Notes: generated by a model from the letters alone, not told the origin. 64,000 bases of DNA from Natronoarchaeum philippinense (GCF_900215575.1 NZ_OBEJ01000003.1:310001-374000), one strand, 5' to 3'. Shown: positions 41,842-51,942, numbered from the stretch's first letter. Numbers and translations: made by a program.

Positions 41842-43533
41842 ATGGCACAGCAGATGGGCAATCAGCCGATGATCGTACTTTCCGAGGACAGTCAGCGCAC
41901 CTCCGGAAAGGACGCACAGTCGATGAACATCACGGCCGGCAAGGCCGTTGCCGAGGCCGTTCGGACCACACTCGGTCCGAAAGGCATGGACAAGATGCTC
42001 GTCGACTCGACGGGCAACGTCGTCGTCACGAACGACGGCGTCACCATCCTCAAGGAGATGGAGATCGAGCACCCGGCGGCCAACATGATCGTCGAAGTCG
42101 CCGAGACCCAAGAGGACGAGGTCGGCGACGGTACCACCTCCGCCGTCGTCGTCTCCGGCGAACTCCTCGGCGAGGCCGAGGACCTGCTCGATCAGGACAT
42201 CCACGCCACCACCCTCGCGCAGGGGTATCGACAGGCAGCCGAAGAAGCCAAAGACATTCTCGAGGACATCGCCATCGAGGTCGACGCCGACGACACCGAG
42301 ATCCTCGAGGAGATCGCCGCCACCGCGATGACGGGCAAGGGCGCCGAGAACGCCAAGGACCTGCTCGCCGAGCTCGTCGTCAACGCCGTCACGAGCGTCG
42401 CCGACGACGGCGACGTCGACACTGACAACATCAAGGTCGAGAAGATCGTCGGCTCGACCGTCGAGAACTCCGAGCTCGTCGAGGGCGTCCTCGTCGACAA
42501 GGAGCGCGTCCACGAGAACATGCCCTACCTCGTCGAGGACGCCGACGTTGCGGTGCTCGACGACGCGCTCGAAGTCCAAGAGACCGAGATCGACGCCGAG
42601 GTCAACGTCACCGACCCCGACCAGCTCCAGGACTTCCTCGATCAGGAAGAAGAGCAGCTCAAGGAGATGGTCGACCAGATCGTCGACGCCGGCGCGGACG
42701 TCGTGTTCGCCCAGGACGGCATCGACGACATGGCCCAGCACTACCTCGCCGAAGAGGGCGTGCTCGCGGCCCGCCGCGTCAAATCCGACGACGCCACGAA
42801 GCTCGCCCGCGCGACGGGCGCTCGCGTCGTGAGCAACGTCAACGACATCGAGTCCGACGACCTCGGCTTCGCCGGCTCCGTCTCCCAGCAGGACGTGGGT
42901 GGCAGCCAGCAGATCCTCGTCGAGGACGTCGAGAACGCAAAGTCCGTCACGCTCCTGCTCCGCGGCGGCACCGAGCACGTCGTCGACGAGCTCGAGCGCG
43001 CCATCGAGGACAGCCTCGGCGTCGTCAGCGTCACGCTGGAGGACGGCAAGGTCCTGCCCGGCGGCGGCGCCCCCGAGACCGAACTCGCCCTCGAACTGCG
43101 CCAGTTCGCCGACTCCGTCGGCGGCCGCGAGCAGCTCGCCGTCGAGGCCTTCGCCGACGCGCTCGAAGTCGGCCCGCGCACCCTCGCCGAGAACGCCGGG
43201 CTGGACTCGATCGACTCGCTCGTCGAGCTCCGTAGCGAGCACGACAGCGGCAACGAGGCCGCCGGCCTCGACGCCTACACGGGCGACGTCATCGACATGG
43301 AAGAGGAAGGCGTCGTCGAGCCGCTCCGCGTCAAGACGCAGGCCATCGAGTCCGCCACCGAGGCGGCCGTGATGATCCTGCGCATCGACGACGTCATCGC
43401 CGCAGGCGACCTGAAGGGCGGCGAAGTCGGCAACGACGACGACGACGCTGGCGGCCCGCCCGCGGGCGGCCCCGGCGGCGCGCCCGGCGGCATGGGCGGC
43501 GGTATGGGCGGCGGCATGGGCGGCATGATGTAA
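41842..43533 (+). CDS. Thermosome (group II chaperonin) subunit
   Basis: A 563-aa ATP-driven protein-folding chamber subunit. The nucleotide-binding segments [16 protein letters not shown] (in [13 protein letters not shown]) and the [10 protein letters not shown] motif are conserved; the apical region lies in the middle. The C terminus ends in a Gly/Met-rich repeat (GGMGGGMGG), as usual for CCT-like subunits. A strong TATA box close upstream suggests high, stress-regulated expression. Other subunits, usual in haloarchaea, are not in this window. Confidence 0.95.
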   Translation: MAQQMGNQPMIVLSEDSQRTSGKDAQSMNITAGKAVAEAVRTTLGPKGMDKMLVDSTGNVVVTNDGVTILKEMEIEHPAANMIVEVAETQEDEVGDGTTSAVVVSGELLGEAEDLLDQDIHATTLAQGYRQAAEEAKDILEDIAIEVDADDTEILEEIAATAMTGKGAENAKDLLAELVVNAVTSVADDGDVDTDNIKVEKIVGSTVENSELVEGVLVDKERVHENMPYLVEDADVAVLDDALEVQETEIDAEVNVTDPDQLQDFLDQEEEQLKEMVDQIVDAGADVVFAQDGIDDMAQHYLAEEGVLAARRVKSDDATKLARATGARVVSNVNDIESDDLGFAGSVSQQDVGGSQQILVEDVENAKSVTLLLRGGTEHVVDELERAIEDSLGVVSVTLEDGKVLPGGGAPETELALELRQFADSVGGREQLAVEAFADALEVGPRTLAENAGLDSIDSLVELRSEHDSGNEAAGLDAYTGDVIDMEEEGVVEPLRVKTQAIESATEAAVMILRIDDVIAAGDLKGGEVGNDDDDAGGPPAGGPGGAPGGMGGGMGGGMGGMM

Positions 43534-43668
43534 GCTCGGCCCATCTGCCAGTAGCTTCATCGACACGCCGACCGCACCGCCCGTCGAACGACTCGCGCCT
43601 TTCTTTCGCGCTCGCCCGGTTAGCGGCGGCGCTGGCGTTGGAGCGGCGTTCGGACCGCACAGCGGCGT

Positions 43669-43743
43669 CACGACGCCATCGCCCGGCAGCGTCACGACGC
43701 CGCCGATCGGCGATGCAATATCACATTCCGGTACCACGACGCC
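43669..43743 (+). repeat. Short repeats CACGACGCC before the cyclodeaminase-like gene
   Basis: CACGACGCC occurs three times (43669, 43693, 43735). The first copy is part of a near-palindrome GGCGTC-AC-GACGCC. They lie upstream of the TATA box at 43755 and might be regulator sites, or may simply reflect GC-rich drift in the 255-base gap after the thermosome gene. Confidence 0.35.
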
Positions 43744-43753
43744 GTTCGGCAGC

Positions 43754-43764
43754 ACATATTAAGT
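43754..43764 (+). promoter_or_regulatory. TATA box of the cyclodeaminase-like gene
   Basis: CATATTAAGTA, about 25-35 bases before ATG 43789; predicts a leaderless transcript. Confidence 0.55.
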
Positions 43765-43788
43765 ACGATCCCGCAAAATTTGCCACGC

Positions 43789-44778
43789 ATGGAGACGCTG
43801 TTGCTAAACGGGGAGGACGTCGACGCAAACGCCGAGATCGGTGCCGTGATCGACGCCGTCGAACGGGCGTTCACAGCCTACGAACGCGGCGACGTACAGA
43901 TGCCCGCCAAGTCCTACATCGAGTTGCCACAGTACAACGGCGATTTCCGGTCGATGCCGGCGTACGTCGAGACCGACGCGTGGGACGCTGCCGGCGTCAA
44001 GTGGGTCAACGTCCACCCAGACAACCCCGAGGAGTACGACCTGCCGACCGTGATGGGGACGCTGATCTACTCCGATCCCGAGACGGCCTACCCCCGCTCG
44101 GTCATGGACGGGACGGAACTGACGATGAAGCGAACGGGCGCCGCGGCGGCCGTGGCGACCGACCAGCTCGCCGTCGAGGATGCGACGAGTCTCGGCCTCG
44201 TCGGCGCCGGCGTCCAGTCGTACACCCAGCTGAACGCCATCGCGGAGGTGCGCCCGATCGAGGAGGTCGTCGTCGCGGATCAGGACGCCGAACGCGTCGC
44301 CGACTTCGTCGACGCTTTCGAGGACCGCTTCGACGTACGGGGCGGGTCGATCTCGGAAGCCGGTCACTGCGACGTGCTCTCGACGGTGACGCCGGTGCGC
44401 GAGCCGATCGTCGGTGTCGACGACCTCGGCGAGCGCACGCACGTCAACGCCATCGGCGCCGACGCCGCCGGCAAACACGAGATCGAGGACGCGGTGCTGA
44501 CCGGGGCGAAACTCGTCATCGACGACCACGAGCAGTGTACCCACTCCGGCGAGATCAACGTGCCCTGGAGCGAGGGCGTGCTGGGCGAGGGCGACATCCA
44601 CGCCGAACTCGGCGCGATCGTCGCCGGGAACGCGGAGGGGCGTACCGCTGTGGACGGCCGCACTGTCTTCGACTCGACGGGGCTGGCAATTCAGGACGTT
44701 GCTGCGGCCCACGTCGTCTACGAGAACGCCCGCGAGAACGGCGACGGCTACCCCTTCGAGATGGTCAATCTCGACTGA
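43789..44778 (+). CDS. Ornithine cyclodeaminase / archaeal alanine dehydrogenase family protein
   Basis: A 329-aa NAD-dependent enzyme of the OCD/mu-crystallin family. Marks are the substrate-binding KSYIELP and VKWVNVHPDNP, then MKRTGAAAAVAT and the Rossmann segment LGLVGAGVQSYTQLNAI (about 138-154), and the segment NAIGADAAGKHEI. Members include ornithine cyclodeaminase and archaeal alanine dehydrogenase, which cannot be told apart here. Start ATG 43789 is chosen for its TATA spacing. The name is left open. Confidence 0.85.
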   Translation: METLLLNGEDVDANAEIGAVIDAVERAFTAYERGDVQMPAKSYIELPQYNGDFRSMPAYVETDAWDAAGVKWVNVHPDNPEEYDLPTVMGTLIYSDPETAYPRSVMDGTELTMKRTGAAAAVATDQLAVEDATSLGLVGAGVQSYTQLNAIAEVRPIEEVVVADQDAERVADFVDAFEDRFDVRGGSISEAGHCDVLSTVTPVREPIVGVDDLGERTHVNAIGADAAGKHEIEDAVLTGAKLVIDDHEQCTHSGEINVPWSEGVLGEGDIHAELGAIVAGNAEGRTAVDGRTVFDSTGLAIQDVAAAHVVYENARENGDGYPFEMVNLD

Positions 44779-44804
44779 GCGGGCCGCTGCTTGTCGATAT
44801 CGTG

Positions 44805-45017
44805 CTACTCCTCGCCGCTGCTGACCGCATCGAGGAGTTTCGTGATCAGCCAGACGATCAGGATAAAGGGCAACAGCGGTATCAGCAAGATCAGCAGTCC
44901 GAGCAACAGCCCCCAGCCGATCACGTCCATCTCGGCGTCCTTGCGCCCGTGCGTCCCCGGCGTCACCGTTCGATACGCCTTCTCGGGCAACGACGGCTCC
45001 TCGTCCGCGTCGCTCAT
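44805..45017 (-). CDS. Small membrane protein, DUF7535-like
   Basis: A 70-aa protein with a charged N terminus (about 30 residues, ending GRKDAEMDV) and one long hydrophobic region (about 32-62) that could form one or two helices, then a short acidic tail. It belongs to a set of small haloarchaeal membrane proteins; the domain name is from memory. It lies between a sugar porter and the cyclodeaminase-like gene. Function is unknown. Confidence 0.6.
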   Translation of the reverse strand: MSDADEEPSLPEKAYRTVTPGTHGRKDAEMDVIGWGLLLGLLILLIPLLPFILIVWLITKLLDAVSSGEE

Positions 45018-45070
45018 GGGCTAGATCCAACGAACTGACGCATAAATGGCGGGCGCGAGTGCAGCCGCTC

Positions 45071-46552
45071 TCAGTCGTCGTCGGCGCCGACGGCGCCGTC
45101 GATCCGCGACTCGCCGCCGAGCGCGGTTTCGCGCAGGTCATCTTCGATCTCTTCGAGCGACCGGCCCGTCGTCTCGGGGACGAAGGCGTAGGCGAAGGCG
45201 AATGCGGCGACGCTCAGCGCCGCGAACGTCCAGAACGTGCCGGCCTCGCCGATCCGGGCGACGAGGACGGGGAACGACTGGGCGACCGCGAGGTTCGCAG
45301 CCCAGTTGACGACCGTCGTGACGCCGACCGCGGTGCCACGAACCTTCAGCGGATATATCTCGGAGTTGAGCAGCCAGAACACCGGTCCGAGGCCGATGGC
45401 GAAGAACGCGACGTACAGCATCAGGCTGGCCACCGCGATCAGACCGACCGCGCCCGAGAGGCCGGGCAGGAAGTACGCGGCGCCGAGCCCGGTCAGCGTC
45501 ACGGTCATCCCGACGAGTCCGACCAGCAACAGCGGCCGACGGCCGACACGGTCGATCAACAGTAGGGCGACCAGCGTCATCGTCACGTTGACGACGCCGA
45601 TGACCACCGTCGCCAGCAGCGAGCCGCTGGCGCCGAAGCCGGTCGATTCGAGAATCGACGGACCATAGTACATCACGGTGTTGATGCCGGTCAACTGCTG
45701 GAACGCCGCCAGCCCGACGCCGACGACCAGCATCGGCCGGACCCACGGAGCGAGCAGGTCACGCAGGCTCGCGTCCTCGACCTCGGCTTTTTCTTTGATT
45801 TCGCGGAGTTCCGAGTCGACCTGATCGCCCGTCCGGACCGACGCGAGCACGTCCCGTGCCTCCTCGACTCTCCCCTGCTCGAACAGCCAGCGCGGACTTT
45901 CGGGCATGAACAGCATGCCGACGAACAGGGCGGCGGCGGGAACCGTCCCCGCACCGAGCATCCAGCGCCAGACGGCGGCGCCCTCGAACGCGAGGTTCGT
46001 CACCGCCGTCACGAGCAGGTCCTCGGCGAACGCGTAGTTCACCAGATACGAGGTCAGCAGGCCGAACGTGACGGCGAACTGGAACAGCGTCACCATGCCG
46101 CCGCGGATGTCGGCCGGCGAGATCTCGGAGATGTACAGGGGGCCGATCATCGACGCCAGCCCGACGGCGACGCCGTCGACGACGCGGCCGACGAACAGCC
46201 ACTCGATCGTCGGCGCGACGGCCATGATCGCCGAGCCGACGAAGAACACGACTGCGGCGACGAGGATCACGTTTCGGCGTCCGATCCGGTCGGCGAGGCG
46301 TCCGCCGACGGCGGCGCCGACGATCGCCCCGACCAGCGCGCCGCTCACGACGAAGCCCTCGACGAGCGACTCGTCCATCGAGATGCCGAACAACGACGTC
46401 ATGGCGAAGGTGTCGGGGATGAAAAGCAGCGCCCCTGAGATGACGCCGGTGTCGAAGCCAAAGAGAAGCCCGGTCAGCGCCGCCAGCGCTCCGATGACGT
46501 AGACGAACGGATTTCGTTCGTTCGTCGACGGTCCTGTGAGTGTCGTTGACAT
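45071..46552 (-). CDS. Sugar porter family MFS transporter
   Basis: A 493-aa secondary transporter with 12 predicted helices. Sugar-porter signatures are visible: GFDTGVISGAL in helix 1, RxGRR-like DRIGRRNV after helix 2, GPLYISEISPADIRG, PESPRWL after helix 6, QQLTGINTVMYY in helix 7, DRVGRRPL after helix 8 and PETTGRSLEEIE at the C terminus. Import of a hexose or disaccharide with protons or sodium is likely; the sugar is unknown. It is divergent from leuS, with an inverted repeat in the shared region. Confidence 0.9.
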   Translation of the reverse strand: MSTTLTGPSTNERNPFVYVIGALAALTGLLFGFDTGVISGALLFIPDTFAMTSLFGISMDESLVEGFVVSGALVGAIVGAAVGGRLADRIGRRNVILVAAVVFFVGSAIMAVAPTIEWLFVGRVVDGVAVGLASMIGPLYISEISPADIRGGMVTLFQFAVTFGLLTSYLVNYAFAEDLLVTAVTNLAFEGAAVWRWMLGAGTVPAAALFVGMLFMPESPRWLFEQGRVEEARDVLASVRTGDQVDSELREIKEKAEVEDASLRDLLAPWVRPMLVVGVGLAAFQQLTGINTVMYYGPSILESTGFGASGSLLATVVIGVVNVTMTLVALLLIDRVGRRPLLLVGLVGMTVTLTGLGAAYFLPGLSGAVGLIAVASLMLYVAFFAIGLGPVFWLLNSEIYPLKVRGTAVGVTTVVNWAANLAVAQSFPVLVARIGEAGTFWTFAALSVAAFAFAYAFVPETTGRSLEEIEDDLRETALGGESRIDGAVGADDD

Positions 46553-46622
46553 AAGTATCGGTTACAGCCCGTCAGTTCCAAACGCTCATTAACAAATACG
46601 TCGATTTTTCTAAAAGTAAAGA

Positions 46623-46634
46623 CCGTTAAAACGG
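46623..46634 (-). promoter_or_regulatory. Inverted repeat CCGTT-AA-AACGG upstream of the sugar porter
   Basis: Short perfect inverted repeat next to an AT-rich, TATA-like stretch (minus strand TTTACTTTTAG) about 50-60 bases before the sugar-porter ATG. A plausible operator for sugar control; no regulator lies beside it. Confidence 0.35.
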
Positions 46635-46777
46635 ATATTCATCTCATTGTTTGTTTTTGAACGCGACTAGGGATGATCTGGAGGAATCGTTCAGCCACCT
46701 CTAGTGGCCCACCGAACAGGCTCGGAAGTCGGATGGAAAGGTATAGGGCGCCCACCCGTCGATTCACGTGTAAGCTG

Positions 46778-49426
46778 ATGAGCAAGGAGAGCTACGACCA
46801 CGCCGCCGTCGAGGCCCGCTGGCAGGAGGCGTGGGACGACGCGGACGTGCATCGGACGCCCGACGAGGTCGAGGACCCGACGTACGTCCTCGGAATGTAC
46901 CCCTACCCCTCCGGCAAACTCCACATGGGCCACGTCCGAAACTACACGATTACGGACGCATACGCCCGCTACCGTCGGATGCTCGGGGACGATGTCCTCC
47001 ACCCGATGGGCTGGGACTCCTTCGGCCTGCCCGCCGAGAACGCCGCCAAGGAACGGGACACCAACCCGCGGGACTGGACGTTCGACTGCATCGACACGAT
47101 GCGCGACCAGATGGAGTCGATGGGCTTTGGCTACGACTGGGAGCGCGAGATCACCACCTGCAAGCCCGAGTACTACCGGTGGAACCAGTGGCTGTTCCGC
47201 CGGTTCGTCGAGGAGGGGCTGGCCGAGCGCCGGGACGCCGACGTGAACTGGTGTCCCGACTGTGAGACGGTGCTCGCCGACGAGCAGGTCGAGGGCGACG
47301 ACGAACTCTGCTGGCGCTGTGGCCACCCCGTCGAGGAGCGCGAACTCGAACAGTGGTTCCTGCAGATCACCGAGTACGCCGACGAGTTGCTCGAGGATAT
47401 CGACGATCTGGAGGGCTGGCCGGACTCGGTCCGCCAGATGCAGCGCAACTGGATCGGCCGCCAGCACGGGACGGAACTCGACTTCGAGGTCGAGGGCCAC
47501 GGCTCTGTCACCGCCTTCACCACCCGCGCGGACACGATTCACGGCGCGACGTTCTTCGCGCTGGCGCCGGATCACCCGATCGCCGAGGAACTGGCCGAGC
47601 AGGACGACGCGGTCCACGAGTTCGTCGAGCACGAGGCCGACCCCGACGGCGACGAGCCAAACGGCGTCGAGACCGACCTCGTGGCGACCAACCCCGTCAC
47701 CGGCGACGAGATCCCCGTCTACGTCGCCGACTTCGTCCTCTCGGACGTGGGGACCGGCGCGCTGATGGCCGTCCCCGCCCACGACGAGCGCGACCACGCC
47801 TTCGCCGAGAAGATGGGCATCGACATCCAGCCTGTCATCGCACCCGAACCGGACGAGGGCGAGGAGCCGGAAGCGCCCGACGTCTCCGAGGAGGCCTACA
47901 CCGACGACGGCGTCCTCGTCAACTCCGGCGACTACTCCGGACTCGATAGTGAGACCGCCCGACAGCAGATCACCGACGACACCGAGGGCGCCGAGCACGC
48001 CACCCAGTACCGCCTGCGCGACTGGGGCATCTCCCGCCAGCGCTACTGGGGGACGCCGATTCCGGTCGTCCACTGCGACGACTGTGGCCCTGTCTTGGTT
48101 CCCGAGGAGGACCTGCCGGTCGAACTGCCCGAGTTCGTCAACACCACCGGGAATCCGCTCGACGCCGCGGAGGAGTGGAAACAGACCACGTGTCCCGACT
48201 GCGGCGCCGACGCCACCCGCGAGACGGACACGATGGACACGTTCTTCGACTCCTCGTGGTACTTCCTGCGGTACGTCTCGCCCGACCTGTCGGACGCACC
48301 CTTCGATCTGGAGCGGGCCAACGACTGGATGCCCGTCGACCAGTACGTCGGCGGCATCGAGCACGCCGTGATGCATCTGCTGTACTCCCGCTTTTTCACG
48401 AAGGTGCTGGCCGACAACGAGGGCCTAGAGCACCGCGAGCCGTTCAGCAACCTGCTCGCGCAGGGGATGGTCCAGTTGGAGGGCGAGAAGATGTCCAAGT
48501 CCAAGGGCAACGTCGTCTCGCCCCAGCGCATCGTCGAGGAGTACGGCGCCGACACCGCCCGCCTGTTCATGATGCAGGCCGCCCAGCCCGAGCGTGACTT
48601 CGACTGGAGCGAGGAGGGCGTCAAGTCGACCTACCGGTTCCTGACGCGCCTGAAAGACACCGTCGAGACGTTCGACGCCGAGGCCGCGGACGGCGACCAC
48701 GACGCGGTCGCCAGCTACGTCGCCGACGAGATCGACGCCGCGGTCGCCGTGGCGTCCGACGAGTACGACGAGTTGACCTTCAACGAGGCGCTGCGAGAGG
48801 CCCAGTCGCTCGTTCGGACGCTCCGCCAGTACCGCGAGCGCGGCGCCGTCCACGCCGAGACGTTCGAACGCGGCCTCTCGGTTGCCGTTCGTCTGCTGGC
48901 GCCGGTCGCGCCCCACCTCGCTGAGGAACTCTGGTCGGAACTAGGCAACGACGGCTTCGTCGCCGAGGCCCAGTGGCCCGCGGCCGACGCCGACCGCCAG
49001 ACCGTCGAACGCCGTCGCAACCTCGTCGAGAACACCCGCGAGGACGTTCGACAGATCATCGATGTCGCCGGGATCGAGGACCCCGAGCGTATCGATGTCG
49101 TCGTGACGCCCGAGTGGAAATACGACGCGCTCGGCATCGCCATCGAGTCCGACGCCGACAACCTGATCTCGGAACTGATGCAGAACGGCGACATCCGCGA
49201 ACAGGGCGACGCCGCCGCGAGCTACGGGCAGGACCTCCAACAAGAGCGCGAGGCGCTCACGATGACGCTCGATCCCGACGCCGAATACGAGGCGCTGGAA
49301 GCCGCTGCGTGGCTGGTCGAGCGCGAGTTCGAGGCTCCTGTCGATGTCGTCCGCGCCGAGGCGGCCGACGACAGCGTGGCGAACAAGGCCGAGCCCGGCC
49401 GGCCCGCGATCGATATCGAGGAGTAA
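46778..49426 (+). CDS. leuS: Leucyl-tRNA synthetase, bacterial-type
   Basis: An 882-aa class I synthetase from ATG 46778. HMGH in YPYPSGKLHMGHVRNYT is the HIGH motif, and KMSKSKGN is the second signature. A zinc-binding insert (CPDC near residue 158, CWRC near 179) and a CP1 editing domain (TTRADTIHGATF, VPAHDERDHAFA) are present. Sequence and layout are closer to bacterial than archaeal LeuRS, as already known for haloarchaea. A longer upstream frame adds 35 Ser/Arg-rich residues and is not preferred. Confidence 0.95.
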   Translation: MSKESYDHAAVEARWQEAWDDADVHRTPDEVEDPTYVLGMYPYPSGKLHMGHVRNYTITDAYARYRRMLGDDVLHPMGWDSFGLPAENAAKERDTNPRDWTFDCIDTMRDQMESMGFGYDWEREITTCKPEYYRWNQWLFRRFVEEGLAERRDADVNWCPDCETVLADEQVEGDDELCWRCGHPVEERELEQWFLQITEYADELLEDIDDLEGWPDSVRQMQRNWIGRQHGTELDFEVEGHGSVTAFTTRADTIHGATFFALAPDHPIAEELAEQDDAVHEFVEHEADPDGDEPNGVETDLVATNPVTGDEIPVYVADFVLSDVGTGALMAVPAHDERDHAFAEKMGIDIQPVIAPEPDEGEEPEAPDVSEEAYTDDGVLVNSGDYSGLDSETARQQITDDTEGAEHATQYRLRDWGISRQRYWGTPIPVVHCDDCGPVLVPEEDLPVELPEFVNTTGNPLDAAEEWKQTTCPDCGADATRETDTMDTFFDSSWYFLRYVSPDLSDAPFDLERANDWMPVDQYVGGIEHAVMHLLYSRFFTKVLADNEGLEHREPFSNLLAQGMVQLEGEKMSKSKGNVVSPQRIVEEYGADTARLFMMQAAQPERDFDWSEEGVKSTYRFLTRLKDTVETFDAEAADGDHDAVASYVADEIDAAVAVASDEYDELTFNEALREAQSLVRTLRQYRERGAVHAETFERGLSVAVRLLAPVAPHLAEELWSELGNDGFVAEAQWPAADADRQTVERRRNLVENTREDVRQIIDVAGIEDPERIDVVVTPEWKYDALGIAIESDADNLISELMQNGDIREQGDAAASYGQDLQQEREALTMTLDPDAEYEALEAAAWLVEREFEAPVDVVRAEAADDSVANKAEPGRPAIDIEE

Positions 49427-49516
49427 GGACTTCACCGCGTTTTTCTCGGCGCCCAAAACCGGAAAAAGCGGCTGCTATCCGCAGCCTGACACTCCCGAGC
49501 TGCCCACGTCGAGCTC

Positions 49517-50017
49517 GTGGGCGAGTTCGCCGAGGCCGTCCAGGACCGGTTCCGCGAGACCCTCGCAGAGCGCCGGCCATTCTTCGACTGGCAGACGGAG
49601 TATCGCGTCGGTCCGACGCCGGTCGACGTTGCGGGGGTCGACAACGGCGTCACTGCGGAATCAGGAACCTCTGGCACGCTCGCGCTGATCGAACTGGAGT
49701 GGCGTCGCGCCGATCCCGCCGACAACTCCGCGAAACTGTTCAGACATCTCGCCGACGGCGCGCTCGACGAGCACGATCGGATCGTCGTCTGTCAGGTGTT
49801 CACCGGCTACTACGACCTCGCTCGCGGCGGCGTCTCCTCGAAGCGGGAGAACGCCGAGTTCGTCGGCCGGGTCGCCGCCGACGCGTTCGATAGAGTGTCT
49901 TACTCTCCGGTCGACTTCGACCTCGACCCGCCGAAACGGGGCGGTGAATGGCCCGACGACTGGAAACGGCGCGCCGACGAGTGCGCTCGGCGGATCGACG
50001 CCGCGCTCGACGAGTAG
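49517..50017 (+). CDS. Hypothetical protein, possible PD-(D/E)XK nuclease-like fold
   Basis: A 166-aa protein from GTG 49517, 90 bases behind leuS. The segment PVDVAGVDNG...ALIELEWRRADPADNSAKLF (about residues 35-74) has an acidic residue, then E-x-E and basic residues at the start of a helix, as in some restriction-nuclease-like families. The evidence is weak. It has no signal peptide and no zinc motif. The function is unknown; a role beside leuS is not implied. Confidence 0.5.
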   Translation: MGEFAEAVQDRFRETLAERRPFFDWQTEYRVGPTPVDVAGVDNGVTAESGTSGTLALIELEWRRADPADNSAKLFRHLADGALDEHDRIVVCQVFTGYYDLARGGVSSKRENAEFVGRVAADAFDRVSYSPVDFDLDPPKRGGEWPDDWKRRADECARRIDAALDE

Positions 50018-50049
50018 GTCGCGCCCGCGCCACGCTCGGTGTCGGCACC

Positions 50050-50478
50050 TCACTCGATGTCGATCTCGTGGCCGTCGCCGTCGACGTGTTGCTTCGGCAG
50101 CGTCACCGTCAGGACGCCGTTGTTGTACGACGCCGACACGTCGGTCTCGTCGACGGGGTCGGGCAGCGTCACCGATCGGCTGACTGTCTGTCGGCGCCGC
50201 TCCCGGCGGATGTACTGCTCGTCCTCGTCGTCCTCTTCTGTCGATTCCTCGCGCTCGGCCTCGATTCGGACCGTGTCGTTGGTCAGCGTCAGGTCGATGT
50301 CGTCGGTTTCGTAGCCCGGCAGGTCGACCGTGACGACGAACTCCTCGTCGTGGTCGGCCACGTCGACCGACGCCGAGGAGACGCCCGTCCGCATTTCGAG
50401 GTCGCCCTCGAACTGGCCGAGTTGCCGGTTCATCCGCTCTAGCATCCTCTCGAACTCCTCGAACGGGTTCCCTCGCAT
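50050..50478 (-). CDS. Hsp20-family small heat shock protein
   Basis: A 142-aa chaperone with an alpha-crystallin domain (about 50-140). The N-terminal arm RMLERMNRQLGQFEG is followed by the conserved FVVTVDLPGYETDDIDLTL start of the domain and the GVLTVTLPK motif near the C terminus. A TATA-like ATTTTATG lies about 50 bases before the ATG. Heat and salt stress induction is expected for the family. Confidence 0.9.
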   Translation of the reverse strand: MRGNPFEEFERMLERMNRQLGQFEGDLEMRTGVSSASVDVADHDEEFVVTVDLPGYETDDIDLTLTNDTVRIEAEREESTEEDDEDEQYIRRERRRQTVSRSVTLPDPVDETDVSASYNNGVLTVTLPKQHVDGDGHEIDIE

Positions 50479-50580
50479 ACTGGATCTGGGGTGGAGTGCC
50501 CGTGGAAAACTTCGACGCTATCGCTCATAAAATCGGGCCTCCGAAAAGATCGAGACTGCTGACGGAACGATTGCCGGCGC

Positions 50581-51384
50581 TCACACGACGTGTTCGGAGT
50601 CGTAGGAGCCGAGGCGTCGCACCCAGCCGTCTTCGGCGATGTGCTCGATCTCGGTCAGCGCCTGTGCGGTCCGGTCTTCGTACAGACCCGCCGCCACGTC
50701 GATGTGGAACACGTAGTCGCCCAGTCGCTCCCCGCTGGGACGGGACTCGACGCGCGTGAGGTTGATGTCCCGGTCGGCGAAGGGTTCGAGCAGGTCGAGC
50801 AGCAGGCCGGGGTAGTCGGCGTTCGGGTAGACGACGAAGGTCGACTTGCCGCCGGCGGGCGAGCGGTCCTCGGTCGGCGCCAGCACGAAAAAGCGCGTCG
50901 CGTTCGAGGTCCGGTCCTGAATGTCCTCGGCGAGCACCTCGAGGTCGCCCCCGCCGTTGTCGGGGTGGGCGATGCCGGCGACGGCGGGGTCCTCGCGGGC
51001 GAGTTCGACGCCGCGAGCCGTGCTGGCGACGGCTTCGAGATCGGCGTCTGGGTACCGTTCGTCGAGGTAGCCCCGACACTGCGCGAGCGCCTGCGTGTGG
51101 CTGGCGATGCGGTCGAACTCCTCGTTTTGGGCGAGCAGTGCGTGACGGATCGGCGTCACGACTTCCTTGACGACGGCGACCTCGTACTCCGCCAGTGCGT
51201 CTAAGCTCTCGGTGACGCTGCCCTCGATACTGTTCTCGATGGCGACGACGCCGCGGTCGTACTCGCCGTCGGCGACGGCGTTGACGATCGCCGTCACCGA
51301 TTCGCGGAAGTCGACCGTATCGGAAATCGACTGGGCCGCGCGGTGTGAGTAGGTTCCTTCGGGCCCCAGCGTGACTACGTTCAT
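50581..51384 (-). CDS. pheA: Prephenate dehydratase
   Basis: Converts prephenate to phenylpyruvate for phenylalanine synthesis (267 aa). It has the catalytic TRF motif within NATRFFVLAP (about residues 164-173), the start LGPEGTYSHRAAQS, and a C-terminal ACT domain (about 180-265) with GxLLDLLEPFADRDINLTRVESRPS, the phenylalanine-binding part, so feedback inhibition is expected. It is a stand-alone dehydratase, not fused to chorismate mutase. Confidence 0.93.
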   Translation of the reverse strand: MNVVTLGPEGTYSHRAAQSISDTVDFRESVTAIVNAVADGEYDRGVVAIENSIEGSVTESLDALAEYEVAVVKEVVTPIRHALLAQNEEFDRIASHTQALAQCRGYLDERYPDADLEAVASTARGVELAREDPAVAGIAHPDNGGGDLEVLAEDIQDRTSNATRFFVLAPTEDRSPAGGKSTFVVYPNADYPGLLLDLLEPFADRDINLTRVESRPSGERLGDYVFHIDVAAGLYEDRTAQALTEIEHIAEDGWVRRLGSYDSEHVV

Positions 51385-51443
51385 TGACAGAAGCTACTGG
51401 TTTCGGGGTGAAAAACGCCGCGGTCGTCGCGGGTTCGGACTGG

Positions 51444-51695
51444 CTACGCCACGAGCAGTACGTCGAGTACGAGTGACGCCGCTACCACAGCGATGACCGC
51501 TTTCCACACGCTACTCGCTGATCGACTCGGATTCATTCGGATAAACCCGCTCGCAAGCATAAACGTGGCCACGTACGCTCCGACTGCCAGCAGACCGCCT
51601 CCAGCGGAGAACGGGTCGGTAACGGTCCCAAGGAGCAAGCTTGTGAGCACCGACAGCGCTATGAACGCGCTTACAACTTCCCCGGTCTCGCTCAT
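51444..51695 (-). CDS. Small membrane protein, unknown
   Basis: An 83-aa protein from ATG 51695 with three hydrophobic segments (about 8-22, 30-48 and 62-80). No motif is recognised. Upstream lies the perfect palindrome GAAAATATTTTC (51724-51735), which could be both TATA element and operator. Codon use is somewhat less GC-biased than the neighbouring genes, so recent acquisition is possible but not shown. Confidence 0.55.
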   Translation of the reverse strand: MSETGEVVSAFIALSVLTSLLLGTVTDPFSAGGGLLAVGAYVATFMLASGFIRMNPSRSASSVWKAVIAVVAASLVLDVLLVA

Positions 51696-51762
51696 CAGCA
51701 CCTCTTTGCACTCAACACGGGGAGAAAATATTTTCGCTCGATAGCTTCACGCGGCGTCGGCG

Positions 51763-51942
51763 TCAGTCCTCGATACCGACCCACCAGATGCAGTCACAAT
51801 CCGGGTTTTCGCACTCGTAGAACTCCGCGAGCACGCGGCCGTCGAGATCCGTTTTCTCGCCGTCCCAGAGCCCCACAGATCCACACGCCGGGCAGACCTC
51901 TTTCTGTTCCACCTCTTCGTGAGGAAACTCGACTGTTCTCAT
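51763..51942 (-). CDS. Small zinc-ribbon protein
   Basis: A 59-aa protein from ATG 51942 with CPACG near residue 16 and the cluster CENPDCDC near residue 47, enough ligands for a zinc ribbon. The remaining sequence is acidic (FPHEEVEQKEV). A longer upstream start adds nine residues and lacks support. Such small zinc proteins are common in haloarchaea. No role can be assigned. Confidence 0.7.
   Translation of the reverse strand: MRTVEFPHEEVEQKEVCPACGSVGLWDGEKTDLDGRVLAEFYECENPDCDCIWWVGIED

Noticed and set aside
49517-50017. Firm nuclease assignment for the gene after leuS
   Set aside because: Only part of a PD-(D/E)XK-like pattern is visible; without a profile search it stays hypothetical.
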